A DNA stretch of 64,000 nucleotides from Prillingera fragicola. Its lineage: Eukaryota > Basidiomycota > Tremellomycetes > Trichosporonales > Trichosporonaceae. The stretch lies in NCBI GenBank assembly GCA_002335605.1, contig BEDY01000012.1, positions 186,001 to 250,000 of the forward strand, read 5' to 3'. The position numbers and the translations under genes were made by a program. The notes beneath the pieces are model-generated. The model was not told the DNA's origin and did no database searches. It saw nothing but the letters and a program-made list of their open reading frames with translations. Positions 49,012 to 59,770 of the stretch are shown piece after piece (the stretch's first letter is position 1; each line of letters opens with the position of its first letter).

Positions 49012-50124
49012 CTATGACGAAGCCGAGGCCGAGGGGGCCTCGCCGCCGTACTTGGCCGTGTCGACGCCGTGTTTGTTGTGGTTGACGACGTTGAACCTGT
49101 GCTGTCAGTGTTGGTTCTTTCATAGGGACGCGGGCGGTGAGCCGGAGGGAGGAGATGCGGCTGAGGCGAGGGCGGAGAGAGGTCAGGAGGGTTGCAGGGG
49201 CCCAGTCATGCAACATGTCCCCTTGCACCTCATGAAACCGCTCTCTCCACCCTTCAGTCATCCCTCGGGTCACAGCGCCGCGCCGCTGGAACGCACCAAG
49301 GCATAGTCTGGAGCTTGAACTGCGAGAAAGTCGAGTTACGCGCAGCGACACCCTGGAGGTAGTCGGACATCTCGGTCTCGCCATACAGGGGCTTGCCGGC
49401 GCGTGCGAGGGCCTGCATCTCGTCAAAGTCGCGCTCGGCCTCGCGCTGGTTCTCCTTGAGACCCAGGAAGCGGACTGTGGGGGTTAGCTACTTGTACTGT
49501 CGTGGAAGCTCGGCTCTGGTGGAGGTTGGGATGGAGTTGGCGACAATTTGGCGAGCGACAGTAGCTCGAGCGCAGGAGATCCAGAAAGAGGCACAGCTGA
49601 AGCAGACGCAGGAAGGTGACAGCCTGCCCAGGACGGAAGGATGCGCTCATCTGTCGCTGACTTCAACGTCCTCGGATGCTCGTCATGATCCTCTCCCCTC
49701 TGCTCCGAGGTCGCGCACGCCACACAGCCGCGTTTGCACGACCTCGAGGCGCACTTCTTGCTCCTCGATCTCCGGCTCCTCTCGCTCGCGCATCGCCGTC
49801 GTTTCCTCGCAATGTCCATCTCCGTCGCCTCCGTCCACCCGAACCCGCACTCCCTCCGATTCGACACATACACGACGACTGCTGGTAGGCGAGCAAGAAT
49901 CCGGCGCACAGTCCGAGGAAGCCGGTGAGACGGATAGCAGGGCGGAGTCCGCCGACAGCCTTGGAAGGGTCCATCTTGTCCATGACGGTAAGGAGTGTGG
50001 GTCCTGCGACGGCAGCTCCGCCCCAGAGAGCATAGTCCTCTGGGCGCATGTAGCTGACGACCCTGCGGAACGTGGGGTCGGCGTCGATGAGGGGGTATTT
50101 GGTGTCGAGCTTCTTGAGCGGCAT
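49012..50124 (-). CDS. NUXM: NADH:ubiquinone oxidoreductase 21 kDa subunit (complex I accessory)
   Basis: Fungal accessory subunit of mitochondrial respiratory complex I, embedded in the inner membrane. Exons 50124-49872, 49474-49297 and 49096-49012 give 171 aa. The N-terminus MPLKKLDTKYPLIDADPTFRRVV, the segment RPEDYALWGGAAVAGPTLL and the second hydrophobic stretch LRPAIRLTGFLGLCAGFLLAYQQSS followed by FRFLGLKENQREAERD are hallmarks of this subunit as I know it. The C-terminal domain ends NKHGVDTAKYGGE. The introns (397 and 200 nt) are long for this genome. The first donor is GTATGT. The gene is divergent from the HIRA gene, 338 bp between starts. The symbol follows Yarrowia usage. Confidence 0.82.
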
Positions 50125-50462
50125 GGTGGGCGGGTGTGGTTGTGGTTGTGGTGGATGCAGTCGAGCTAATCGACCCATGGTGGTTGGAGGAGAGCCACCC
50201 GCTGGGCAGCGAGCACGGAGTGAGCAGGACGGCGTTAGTGTCGGCGATATGTTGGATGCAGGATGTGGCATTCTGAGCACGGTATGTCGTGTTGATGGCC
50301 AGGCACCTCCACCTCGAATGCCTCTGGTACTGGACACGAACTGGCATCCTCGCGTTCACCTCGTCCATCACACCTACTAGACACGCGTCAAATCAAGCCC
50401 AAAGTCCATAGAGGACATAGAGAGGCCTTTCCGGCGTATACCCATACAAACACGCCGGCATC
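50125..50462. promoter_or_regulatory. Divergent promoter between complex I subunit and HIRA-like gene
   Basis: 338 bp separate two start codons on opposite strands, so the promoter region must be shared. A G/T-rich stretch with repeated GTGGTTGTG units (about 50134-50155) lies just upstream of the complex I start. No other motif stands out. Confidence 0.45.
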
Positions 50463-53400
50463 ATGAAGGTCATGAAGCCCAATTGGGTCGAGCACGCAGC
50501 AGGTACGTCGCCTCATTCGGCATGGCCAGAGCTAACCAGCACAGGCGAGAAGAAGACAAAGAGCCCCATCTACTCGCTAAGTGTTCACCCTGATGGAACA
50601 CGATTGGCTACTGGAGGACAAGGTATGTTGGATCACACTGCGCGCTACAGGCTAGCTATGCTGTCGTCGCGAGTCGCTTGCAGCGGCTGCGCATTGTGCC
50701 TTCCTCCGTCCCATCGATGCTGGGCTGACACATTTGTCACAGACAACAAGGTCAAGATTTGGAGTACTCTTCCTATTCTCGACGCCGAAGCACAAGAAAA
50801 TGACGCAAATCACAAGCTCCTGTGTACCATGTCAGCGCACACTGGTAAGCCAACGCCGAGGGATGCCGATTCAGCGACTGACGATGCTAGGACCCGTTCT
50901 GACTGTCCGCTGGGCACACCACGGACGATACCTGGCGAGTGGAAGTGATGACTCGGTGCTGCTGGTCTGGGACATTGATCCGTGAGTACGCTAGCTGAGG
51001 CAACGGCGGCGAGCTAAGCATGCTGTGAACATGACTGACGCTGGCGGCAGCGGAGGAGGCGGACGCGTGTTCGGCTCAGAGGAGGTCAACGTTGAGAACT
51101 GGAAAGCTCTCCGCCGTCTCGTCGGTCACGTTGCCGACGTCGTCGACTGCGCATGGTCACGCGATGACTCGATGCTGGCGTCTGTGGGACTTGACAGCAA
51201 GATCTTTATCTGGGATGGCTACTCCTTCGAGCGTTTGCGGACAATCGACACTCACCAGGGCTTCGTCAAGGGTGTCACTTGGGACCCTGTTGGCAACTTT
51301 CTCGCGACTCAGTCGGACGACAAGACTGTTCGCATCTGGAACACGGACAACTGGCAGGAGGTTGTCAAGATCAGCAAACCGTTCGAGCTTTCCCCCCAGT
51401 CGACCTTCTTCCGCCGCCTGAGTTGGTCGCCCGATGGCGCTTTCATCGCCGCGTCGAACGCTATGAACGGACCGGTGTTCGTTGCTGCCGTCATTGACCG
51501 CGACTCGTGGGACTCGGAGATCTCGTTCGTCGGCCACGAGAATACGATCCAGGTCGCCGCGTTTAACCCTCGCCTGTTCTTCCGCCCTGGAGAGGAGCGC
51601 ACTCGCGTCACAGCGTCCTGCATGCTTGCACTTGGGGCGGATGATTACAGCATTTCGGTCTGGCGCAACACAATGCACAAGCCCCTTGCCGTCATTCGCG
51701 ACATCTTTATGCGTCCCATGCTCGACCTCTGCTGGGCAAACGACGGTCTCACGCTATACGGCTGCTCGGCCGACGGCACTATATGCGCCATCCAGTTCAC
51801 CCATGAAGAGTTTCCCGAACTCGCCGAGGCTGAGAACACCAGCTCAGTCCTCGAGTCCTACGAGACCTACAAGGCGGCCCAGCGTCGGGCACCTGCTCCC
51901 CAGCGTGCTCTGACCGTCTCTTCCTCATTTGGAGCAGGGTCTGCCAGCACTACCGAGCACGTCAACGTCATTGTGCCGCGCAAGGGCAAGCCCAAGGCGC
52001 GCCGCATCAATCTGGCGGGTACGATGGGCCAGGGTGCCAACGGCTCCTCTGCGTCTGGCTCCTCTTTCTCTGGTGGTGGCCGCGCACCTCTTGCTCGGCC
52101 CACAGCTCCCCGTTCACCCGTCAACCGTCGTGCCAACGCGGCAGATGCATTTGCCGCCGCCGCCGACGCACCTCTGCGCAACCGTGCCGACTCGTCAGCC
52201 CGTGACCGCATGTTCCAGCACGCTGGCAGCGCGTTTGACGACGACGGACCCCGCGCGGGCGACAAGCGCAAGGCGTACAGCGACGTTGAGGAGCCACCTC
52301 GGCTCAAGGGCCGCGCGATGGGCGGCGCATCGCGTCCGCTGGGTACGGTGCAGGAAATTCGCGCTCCACGTGTGGTGTTTGCGGCAGCGGGAGGTGCGAG
52401 CGTTCGACCAATGCTGCCCGTGCCTTCGGTTCAGAGCGGATTGCGACAGCAACAGGAGGACGGTTCTGGCGTACTCACAGCGGAGAACTCGGCGGAGGGC
52501 AGCAACGCACTCACATTTGCGCACAGCGGCAAGGATCAGTGGGTCGACTACACTCCTTCGCCAGCGTTGGCTATCGCAGCCGGCTCGTCGTTCTGCGCTG
52601 CAGCATGCGAGGACGGCACGGTCAAGGTGTACTCACACGCTGGCCGGCACCTCGCGTCGCTCAAGCTCGAGTCGCCCGTGTCCGAGTTTGCTGCGTCCAG
52701 AGACATGCTGTTCATCGTCACTGCCGACTGCACTGCACGAGTCTTTGATACCAAGAAGAACAAGCTCGTACTCGGCCCGACCTCACTCGCGCACCTCCTC
52801 GAGCCCTCGGGCGAGAACAAGGAAAAGCTCACTATCCTGGACGCCTTCGTTCGGCCTAACGGCTGCCCTGTGGTCCTGACCTCTGAACCCTCCGCCTGGG
52901 CTTATGACACGGACCTGAGCGGGTGGACGCAGATCGCCGCCCCATGGTGGTCATCCTCCCCTCTTCGCGAGGGACGTACTCGTGGCCGCTCCCAGCCAAC
53001 AGACTGGGTGCTCGCCGAGCTGGAACAGCGCGTCGCTGCCGCTCTCGATGCAAAGGTCGACGCGCCCGAGGAAAAGCCCAAGTGGTGGGACGAGTCTTTG
53101 TCTATTGGCCACTACGAGACGCGCTTGCGTGCCGCGCGGCTGCTGGAGTCCAAGGACGAGTACAGGCATTGGTTGCGGGAGTACTCCAAGTTTTTGGGCG
53201 AGGAGAACTTTAGGGAGAGGGCAGAGGAGCTCGTTGCTGAGCTCATGGGGCCGATATACTAGTCAGTAATTTCCTCACCTGTGCGAGAAGAGAGCTGACA
53301 CTCACAGCCTCCCGGGCAAGCCGGACTGGAACCCAAAGATGCTCGGCATGGCGAAACGCGACCTCGCCAAGGATGCGCTGGGTGCTATGCGCCAGACCGT

Positions 53401-53479
53401 GTCCCTTGGGCAGTATGCGACAGATCAGCTGCAGACGCTCAAGCGGATTCAGCAGGAGGAGACGCAGTGGACTCCGTAG
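50463..53479 (+). CDS. HIR1: HIRA/Hir1-type histone chaperone subunit
   Basis: WD-repeat subunit of the HIR complex, which deposits H3-H4 independently of replication and represses histone genes. Exons 50463-50502, 50545-50622, 50743-50844, 50891-50981, 51051-53261 and 53308-53479 give 897 aa. The N-terminal propeller (about 1-400) includes YSLSVHPDGTRLATGGQDNKVKIW, TVRWAHHGRYLASGSDDSV, VVDCAWSRDDSMLASVGLDSKIFIW and LATQSDDKTVRIWNTDNW. A basic Ser/Ala linker follows. The C-terminal Hira domain begins near WVDYTPSPALAIAAGSSFCAA and includes DCTARVFDTKKNKLVLGPTSL. The last exon adds a conserved helical end (LPGKPDWNPKMLGMAKRDLAK). Without the last intron the protein would stop at 53262. Confidence 0.92.
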
Positions 53480-53819
53480 CGGCATGCGTCGCGCTTGATT
53501 GTGCTCGAGGGAGGGAAGGAGATTGTACAGTGGCAGAAGTCTGGTGGCATAGAGGCAGCGTGGGATTGCGAGGGATTGTGCGAGTATGGCCAGGGAGACT
53601 GCAGCATACCTGATAGAAATGATTGGACAGGACTGTAGACCAGCATCACATGTAATGAGATACCATGCACCACAGCGTTCGAGCTCGCTGTTTGTATGGA
53701 CAAGGAGGGTGGAGGCATTTCGCCCCTGGCTCGGCAACTTTGCCACCCAATCGACCAAATCTCCACCACTACTTCCTCTCATTCTCTTGGTCCATCTCAT
53801 TCCTGTCGACCAAGGCGCA
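53480..53819. other. Intergenic region between HIRA-like and UXT-like genes
   Basis: About 340 bp with the HIRA 3' flank and the promoter of the downstream gene on the same strand. The UXT frame is open back to an ATG at 53586 but that extension has no family resemblance. No other feature is seen. Confidence 0.4.
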
Positions 53820-54538
53820 ATGTCCGACCAGGCAAACGCCTATGCGCACCATTTGCAGACCACTGTTCTGCCTGCCCTCGAGGGTGTGCGCGAGGTTTTG
53901 AGCGTGCTGGATGCTGATATCAAGGATTAGTGAGTCTTTCCTCCTCGCGTGTCTGTTTGTCTCCCGACGGCGTTGGGCGGCGCCGTTCATGTCCTTCAGC
54001 TTCGTGCTAGGAAAGCTTGAGACTGTAGCACTTGGCGTGCCGCCCTGGACATTGCCGCACAGTCACTGACAAAGCCCAGTGAGCAGGTCGCGCGTCGCCT
54101 GGAACGTATAGAGCAAGACGGGAACAGGCCGCGAACGGCGCCGACCGAGCTCGGAGCTGGCGTTTGGGTCGATGCTGTCGTGTGAGTCTTCCTCCCCTCC
54201 CACTTCTCCGTCATGGCAGTTGAGTGTGGATAGCTGCAGGGAGACAACCCATTGCAAGGGGAGCTGACAGCCAGCCCCGACCCGTCGACCGTAACCCTTG
54301 ACCTGGGACTGGACCTCCACATGTCCCTCCCAGCCAAGGACGCCGCGGCGTATGCGCTGAAGAGGGCAGATGTGCTGAGGAAGAAACGGGCAGCTGTGGC
54401 TGGTCGCGAGGAGAGGTTGAAGTGGGAAGTTTCTCAGGTATGTCCACCAACACATGCGAGGTCGGAGACTGATTCTGTTGCTAGTTTGAGGGAGCTATTG
54501 GGGAGGCTGAGGCGCGTGCTCTCCAACAGTCTAGCTAG
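53820..54538 (+). CDS. UXT-like prefoldin-family protein (alpha class)
   Basis: Exons 53820-53929, 54080-54181, 54275-54437 and 54485-54538 give 142 aa, close to human UXT (157). Two helices (about 1-55: HHLQTTVLPALEGVREVLSVLD and YEQVARRLERIEQ) flank a beta-hairpin core TELGAGVWVDAVVPDPSTVTLDLGLDLHMSL that matches the LGCxxFVxxxVPDTSxIYVxLGxGFxxE pattern of UXT. A second coiled-coil helix follows (KDAAAYALKRADVLRKK to QFEGAIGEAEARALQ). UXT-type prefoldins join the R2TP/prefoldin-like co-chaperone complex that helps assemble RNA polymerases and PIKKs. The pairing DYEQVARRL across intron 1 agrees with the family, so no exon seems to be missing inside the 150-nt intron. Confidence 0.8.
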
Positions 54539-55256
54539 CCTGCTCGTGCCGAGCTGCTCACGTGCTCTCTCATCAAGCCGCGCGAGAGAGGCTGTTCATA
54601 CCCTGCATCTCATACCCTCCACATCGTTGCCTGGGCAGCAGATGCGTCGACCGCGTTGCTGTTTGCGCAAAATCTATCATGTTACTGCATATCCTTCCAA
54701 CGTTTTACCTTGGTGCAGGTGTCCACCAAGAGCTTGTGCAATAGGCTGCTTGCTGCTCTCTGCACCTCTTTGACGTGCGAGCTACTCCTCGTCCGAAACG
54801 GCCACAAGTGTGACCATCACATCGCGATCACGGATCTACGTCAGCCGCGCTTTACCACAGCTCATGATGTCGGATGCTAGGATTCCCCTTGGTTGCGCAT
54901 TGCACACTGAACTGGCAGCTGCATCTGATAGCTCATAGAGGTGCACAACTTCACGGCCGCAAGCGCTGCATGGGCACTGCAGCAAGCTACAGTGCTGCTG
55001 GTGGAAGAGCCATGATCGAGCGGGATCAAAATGTACGTCACTATCACGTGATTCCTCATTGGCCGGGAGTGGGAATGGCCGGATGTCCGAACCATCATCC
55101 ATGCTGTTACTCTCTCTACTCTTCGTCCCGTTGCTGTACCCCTCTTTGTGCTGCTACCTCTCTCTCTTACACCTAGCCAACGTCCTTCTGTAGCTCTAGC
55201 GACCTGAGCGACCCTTTCTTTTGAACGATCTCCAACTCCCCACCTCTCGCAAGCTC
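54539..55256. other. Intergenic region upstream of the mitochondrial carrier
   Basis: About 720 bp without a supported gene. It contains the E-box palindrome listed separately and an adjacent CATTGG (inverted CCAAT) about 8 bp further on. These fit a promoter for the downstream carrier gene. Confidence 0.45.
55043..55052. promoter_or_regulatory. E-box palindrome ATCACGTGAT
   Basis: A 10-bp perfect palindrome with a CACGTG core, the site of bHLH factors such as Cbf1 or Pho4, about 205 bp upstream of the carrier start codon. An inverted CCAAT box lies next to it. Binding is inference. Confidence 0.4.
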
Positions 55257-57228
55257 ATGCCGGAGACGGGGTAAGTACACCAACAGCAACCGCAACTGAC
55301 GACCAACAGGGGTCCGGCCTTCAATGGGCCGTGGACGAAGCGCGCGCGTCAGCTTGACGACTGGTTGCAAGGTGTGTCGTCTTCTTCCTCCTCTTCATTA
55401 CAGCTACTAACACTCGCAGCGCACAAGGTCGTGAGTAGCAATCTAGCTCTGGCGGCGCGTCGGCCCCGCTGCGGCATGGTTTCGCCGACGAACGCCGCCG
55501 GGGGCTACTCCGTGGTTGGGGGCGCGATAAGAAGGTTGCTGACTCGCAGGTCGTTTCGGCTACCTCGGCGTCGCTCGTGTCGACCTTTGCGGGCTTTCCG
55601 GTACGTTTTGGCTAGTTGGGCGGCGCGGGATTGGTCCGCAGTGGTGGTTGTCAACACGTGTCGGGCGGCGACACGATCTCGCCTTTGGCAGCCGCATAGT
55701 CCAGTGGCGAGTGGCAGGGATGTCGTGCTGACATGCACAGCTTGACTCGCTCAAGTCGCGATTGCAAAGCTCGCGCGAGAACTTGACGATCCCTAGGTTG
55801 GCTGCGGAGGTCATCAAAGAGGAGGGTATTGGCGGGTAAGTCTGCGCTGTTGTGGTGACGAGCTATGCTGACAGGGCAGACTATGGCGAGGCTTTCCGTA
55901 TGTCAAGTGTTCACACTATCGAGCAGCTGCTAACGCGTAACCCCACCCCATCGCCTTATCTCTTCCGTCGCCCATCTACACCGCTATCACCCTCGCGTGT
56001 CCGCAACAACAGCCTTCCACTAATCACAATCTCCATTGTCCGCACCATTTCCTTCACAATCTACACCTCGACAAAGCGCATTCTCAACTCTGAACCGGGG
56101 CAAGCTACGCGTGCTCCGGGCGGCAAGGGCCCGTGGCTCGACTTGCATCTCGGTATTCTGAACAAGAATACAGCGACCGATGTCGCAATGACCAGTTTGA
56201 TTGCGGGTGGCGCTAGTGGAGCGGTGGTTTGTTTGGGAAGTGCGCCATTCGAGCTTGTAAAGGTGAGTATCGCGGTTTGTGGGACGGTGGAGGCGGGGCA
56301 GTGGGGTGTCGTGGGGCCGTCTCCCTGTGGGAGGCAGGCTGGAGATCAGGACGAATGCTGACACTCTACGCAGGTCCGCCGACAACTCGAGTATCAAATC
56401 TACCGTGACTCACACCCCGAGCTCTTCAACCCTCCACCAGGAGGCACAAACGCTGCCGCGACCCGTCTCGCAGCACAGGGCACGGCCGCAGCAGCCGCTG
56501 CCATTAACTCTGGTCCACGCAAACCCCCATCCTTCCAACCTCCGACAACCCTGCAAGCCGTCCGAATGATCATGCAGTCCATGGGCCCCTTTGGCTTATG
56601 GACGGGATTCAGGCTGCATTTCGTGCGCGACACCATGGGTACCGCGCTGTACTTTGCAGAGTACGACGTGATGCGGTACTGGCTGGGCAGGAAAGCCGGT
56701 GGCGGCGTCGAGAGCGAGGGCGATGAGCGACTGGATCGCGCTGGCGACAGGTTTGGCGCGGCGAGCGAGCAGGGAGAGTTGCCAGACTGGTGCAAGGGGT
56801 GGTTGCCGCCTGGCCTTGTGCCGTTCTTGTGTGGAAGTTTTGCGGGCGTGACATCCTGGGCTCTCATTTATCCCGTCGACGTGAGTATCGTCTGCCGGCC
56901 ACAGCTGACGGTATAGGCAATCAAGACAAAAGCCCAACAACGAGCCCTCTCAAACCTCCCCCGTCGCACCCCACTCACTCAATTCCTGCGCCTCGTCCGC
57001 GGAACCGACGCCACGCCCAAACCGCTACTCACAGGAGTGGCGAGGCTGTACCGCGGTTTGGGGGTGAGCATGATTCGATCCATGCTCACACACGGCTTGC
57101 TCTGGACGCTGGTCGACTGGACGAGCGCGTGGATCAATACCCGGCCCGCGGAGAGGGTGGCGCGCGGCGGTGTCCGCGCGTTGTGGGGCGGAGGGAGGAA
57201 GGGCGGCGATGACGAGCGGCTCGTCTAG
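55257..57228 (+). CDS. Mitochondrial carrier family (SLC25) protein
   Basis: Inner-membrane metabolite carrier, substrate unknown. Nine exons: 55257-55270, 55310-55371, 55420-55430, 55550-55600, 55741-55835, 55880-55897, 56013-56262, 56374-56880 and 56917-57228, giving 439 aa. The three repeat signatures are GFPLDSLKSRLQ, SAPFELVKVRRQ and YPVDAIKTKAQ. Helix pairs are seen at SASLVSTFAGF, LPLITISIVRTISFTIYTSTK, IAGGASGAVVCLG, LWTGFRLHFVRDTMGTALYF, FLCGSFAGVTSWALI and LYRGLGVSMIRSMLTHGLLW. Loops between repeats are longer than usual, hence the length above the normal 300. Exons 3 (11 nt) and 6 (18 nt) are micro-exons; exon 6 encodes the conserved LWRGF that follows EGIGG, which proves it is needed. 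Exon 1 carries only 14 coding bases. The tail is Gly/Arg-rich. Confidence 0.88.
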
Positions 57229-57720
57229 GGAGGAGCGCTCTGACGGTTCCCTACTCCCAAACTCTGGTCCGCAGCCTCCCCCCCACCACGGCGAACGCTA
57301 CCCAGAACCGGCCCCAGAGCTGGCCCCAGCTCGCGCCGCGCGCTACGAGCCCAGCATGACCGGACACCTGTATCCAAACTCATACACTGCACTGCACACC
57401 CCACGCGGGGTGCTAATACAACACAACTACATCAATGTCAGAAACCCATGCATTATGCTTTTGTCACGAGGCTAAGATATTTCACGCGCCCCCCGGGGCC
57501 ACGCACGGAATGGCAGGCGGTGGCGGCGGCGTCGATGCTAGGTTTGGTGTTGGTTGCCGCCGTGGGGGCGCGGGGTCTATGTTCTTGGGTTTGTCTACGT
57601 TTAGTGTCCTGGCGCGCTTGTTTGTTCAACGGAACAGCGCACCGAACTGGGCCTCCAGAGTCGGAGCTGGGCGTCGTGTGCCACGGAGCTAGACGCTCGT
57701 TGCGATCGTTGCGGCGCACC
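57229..57720. other. Convergent intergenic region
   Basis: About 490 bp between the stop codons of the carrier (plus) and AFG1 (minus). It should contain both terminators and polyadenylation regions. No gene, RNA or repeat is seen. Confidence 0.45.
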
Positions 57721-59456
57721 TTACTCCTTCTTCCTTTTCTGCTTTCCCTGCGGATGGGCGAGGGCGCTCTCGTCTGCCCACTCCTTTGAGCTCATCTGGG
57801 TGAGACGGCTCACACAGCGTGCAAACGCAAACAGCTCCTCGTCGCCCGAGAACAGTGACGAGCTGCCTACAATCTTGGAATCGATGCCGAGCTCGTTGAG
57901 CTGTTCCTTCATCGCTGCGTCGTCCTGGGCCGAGCTTGCGCTGCCGTCGCTGCTGAAGATCTGGTAGATGGGGCCGTCGGAGGAGATGAAGAGCTTGGTC
58001 TTGTTCTCGTAACATGCGTCGATAAATGTGATGAAGCGACGGGCCTGGTCGCGCTCGCTCAGCGTGAGCTTTGGCATGTCCTCGACAAAGACCGTGTCAA
58101 ACTGGCCGGTGATTTCCAAGTAGTCTGCGGCCGACAGCGGGTGGTTGCACAGGTCATCAAAGGTGAAGCGCGCGACGTGGCCCGAAGACTCGGGGACGGT
58201 GAGCTCGCGACCCCAGAGGGGCAGTTTGCGGCCGACGCGGATCTCGGGGTCGACATCTGCTGACGCGATGGCGTGGAAGAGCTTGTCCATCTCTGAAGAG
58301 GTTTCCTCGTTGAGTGGGTAGTAGTAGACTTTTGTGAGCGTGCGCGGGATCTTGCGGTAGTCTGTGCCGCTGTTCAGGTCGACGACGTTGAAGCGTTCCT
58401 TGATCAACTCGATGGCAGGGATAAACGACTCGCGCTGGATACCGTTCAGGTACAGCTCGTCGGGGTGTCGGTTCGACGTGATAATGGACACCACACCAAA
58501 GTCTGTCAAGCGCTCAAACAGTCCACGGAGCAGCATGGCCGTCACAATGTCGGTAACCTGGAACTCGTCAAAGCACAACACACGCCCCTGCTCAGCAATC
58601 GCCCTTGCCACCTCGGGGAGCGCATCGCGCTTGGGCTCGCCAGCCGCGGCATACTTTGCGGTAACCGCGTGCTGCATCTGCAAGACGTCGATCATGAACG
58701 AGTGGAAATGGATACGCGTCGAGCCGTACTTTCCACCAGGCTGAAACTGCCTAGGCAGCGTCGAGTAGAACAGGTCCATCAGCATGGTCTTGCCCGTGCC
58801 CACCGAGCCGTACAGGTACAGCCCCTTTGGCACGTCGTCGGCATCCACGGTGGGCTCGAGCTGCGCGTCGGTCCGAGAGAAGAATTTACCAAACTGGCGT
58901 CAACACTGGCTGCAGCCGTGCGACTCACAAAGGAAGGTTGCACATCGGCAGACTTTTTGTCGGGTAGCTCTCCCGGGTCGTAATCCTTGAGATCCTCCCA
59001 CATGCGCGTGAGGCGCCCGACAATCTTGCGCTGGTGGTCGTCGTCGCGCAGCACGCCGGCTTCGACGAGGTACTCGTAGCGCGCCGAGGGGTCTGCATGT
59101 CAGCTTACGTGTTGCTTGGAGCAGCGCGGGCGGCCGGCTGTGCCTCGGGAGGCATGACCGTGTCAGTGATTGGCGGCGGCAAGCACGTTCACCTCGACGA
59201 CGCGTCCCGCGGTGGTGGTAGGAGACTTACTGGCAAAGGATGCAGCGGCCTTGCCCTCCATCATACGCTTCTGGGCTGCCTCGTGTTCGCCATCGTGGAC
59301 TACGCTGCTGGAGTGCACGCTGCGATGTGCGGGGGCTGCTCGGATTTGGTTGTTGACACTGGGGGTGCAGTGGGGGAGGACGGAGAGGGCGCGGCACGAC
59401 TGTGGGGATTGACGGAGGATGCGCGCTGCTGGGCGCAGTAGGTGTCTGGGAGGCAT
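57721..59456 (-). CDS. AFG1: AFG1/LACE1-family mitochondrial AAA ATPase
   Basis: Mitochondrial inner-membrane ATPase that helps degrade or remove misfolded proteins, including respiratory-chain subunits. Exons 59456-59231, 59092-58929 and 58893-57721 give 520 aa. The N-terminus MPPRHLLRPAARILRQSPQSCRAL is Arg-rich and free of acid, a clear presequence. The nucleotide-binding core has Walker A GSVGTGKT (about 159-166), the family motif IHFHSFMIDV, Walker B LCFDEFQVTDI (about 236) and sensor ITSNRHPDELY. The family ends with VFVEDMPKLTLSERDQARRFITFIDACYENKTKL, and a Lys-rich tail. The start is 314 bp from that of the divergent kinesin gene. Confidence 0.93.
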
Positions 59457-59770
59457 GGTAGTGGCGGAGGAGAAGGAGAAGTATCAGAAGGAGATGAGGG
59501 TGGATGACGGATGATGGTTGCTGCTCGTCGTCACTGATGCACTCGGCGCCGGGCCAAGTCAGTTGCCGACGGTGCCACATGGGAAAAACGCCGAGAACCG
59601 GGCCGAAGTGGGTCAATTTGATTCCGTTCCCTCCCACTGTAGCGCGACTGACCTTGCAAAGTCAACAACAATAACAAACAGCAGCTCATATCCTAGTCTC
59701 TTAGCATTCATTCCTCCTACTCTTGTCGCATCGATCCATCCGTCTACTCCATCAACAGCACCAACGGGTC
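59457..59770. promoter_or_regulatory. Divergent promoter between AFG1 and kinesin-5
   Basis: 314 bp separate the two start codons on opposite strands and must carry both promoters. No repeated or palindromic element stands out. Confidence 0.45.
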
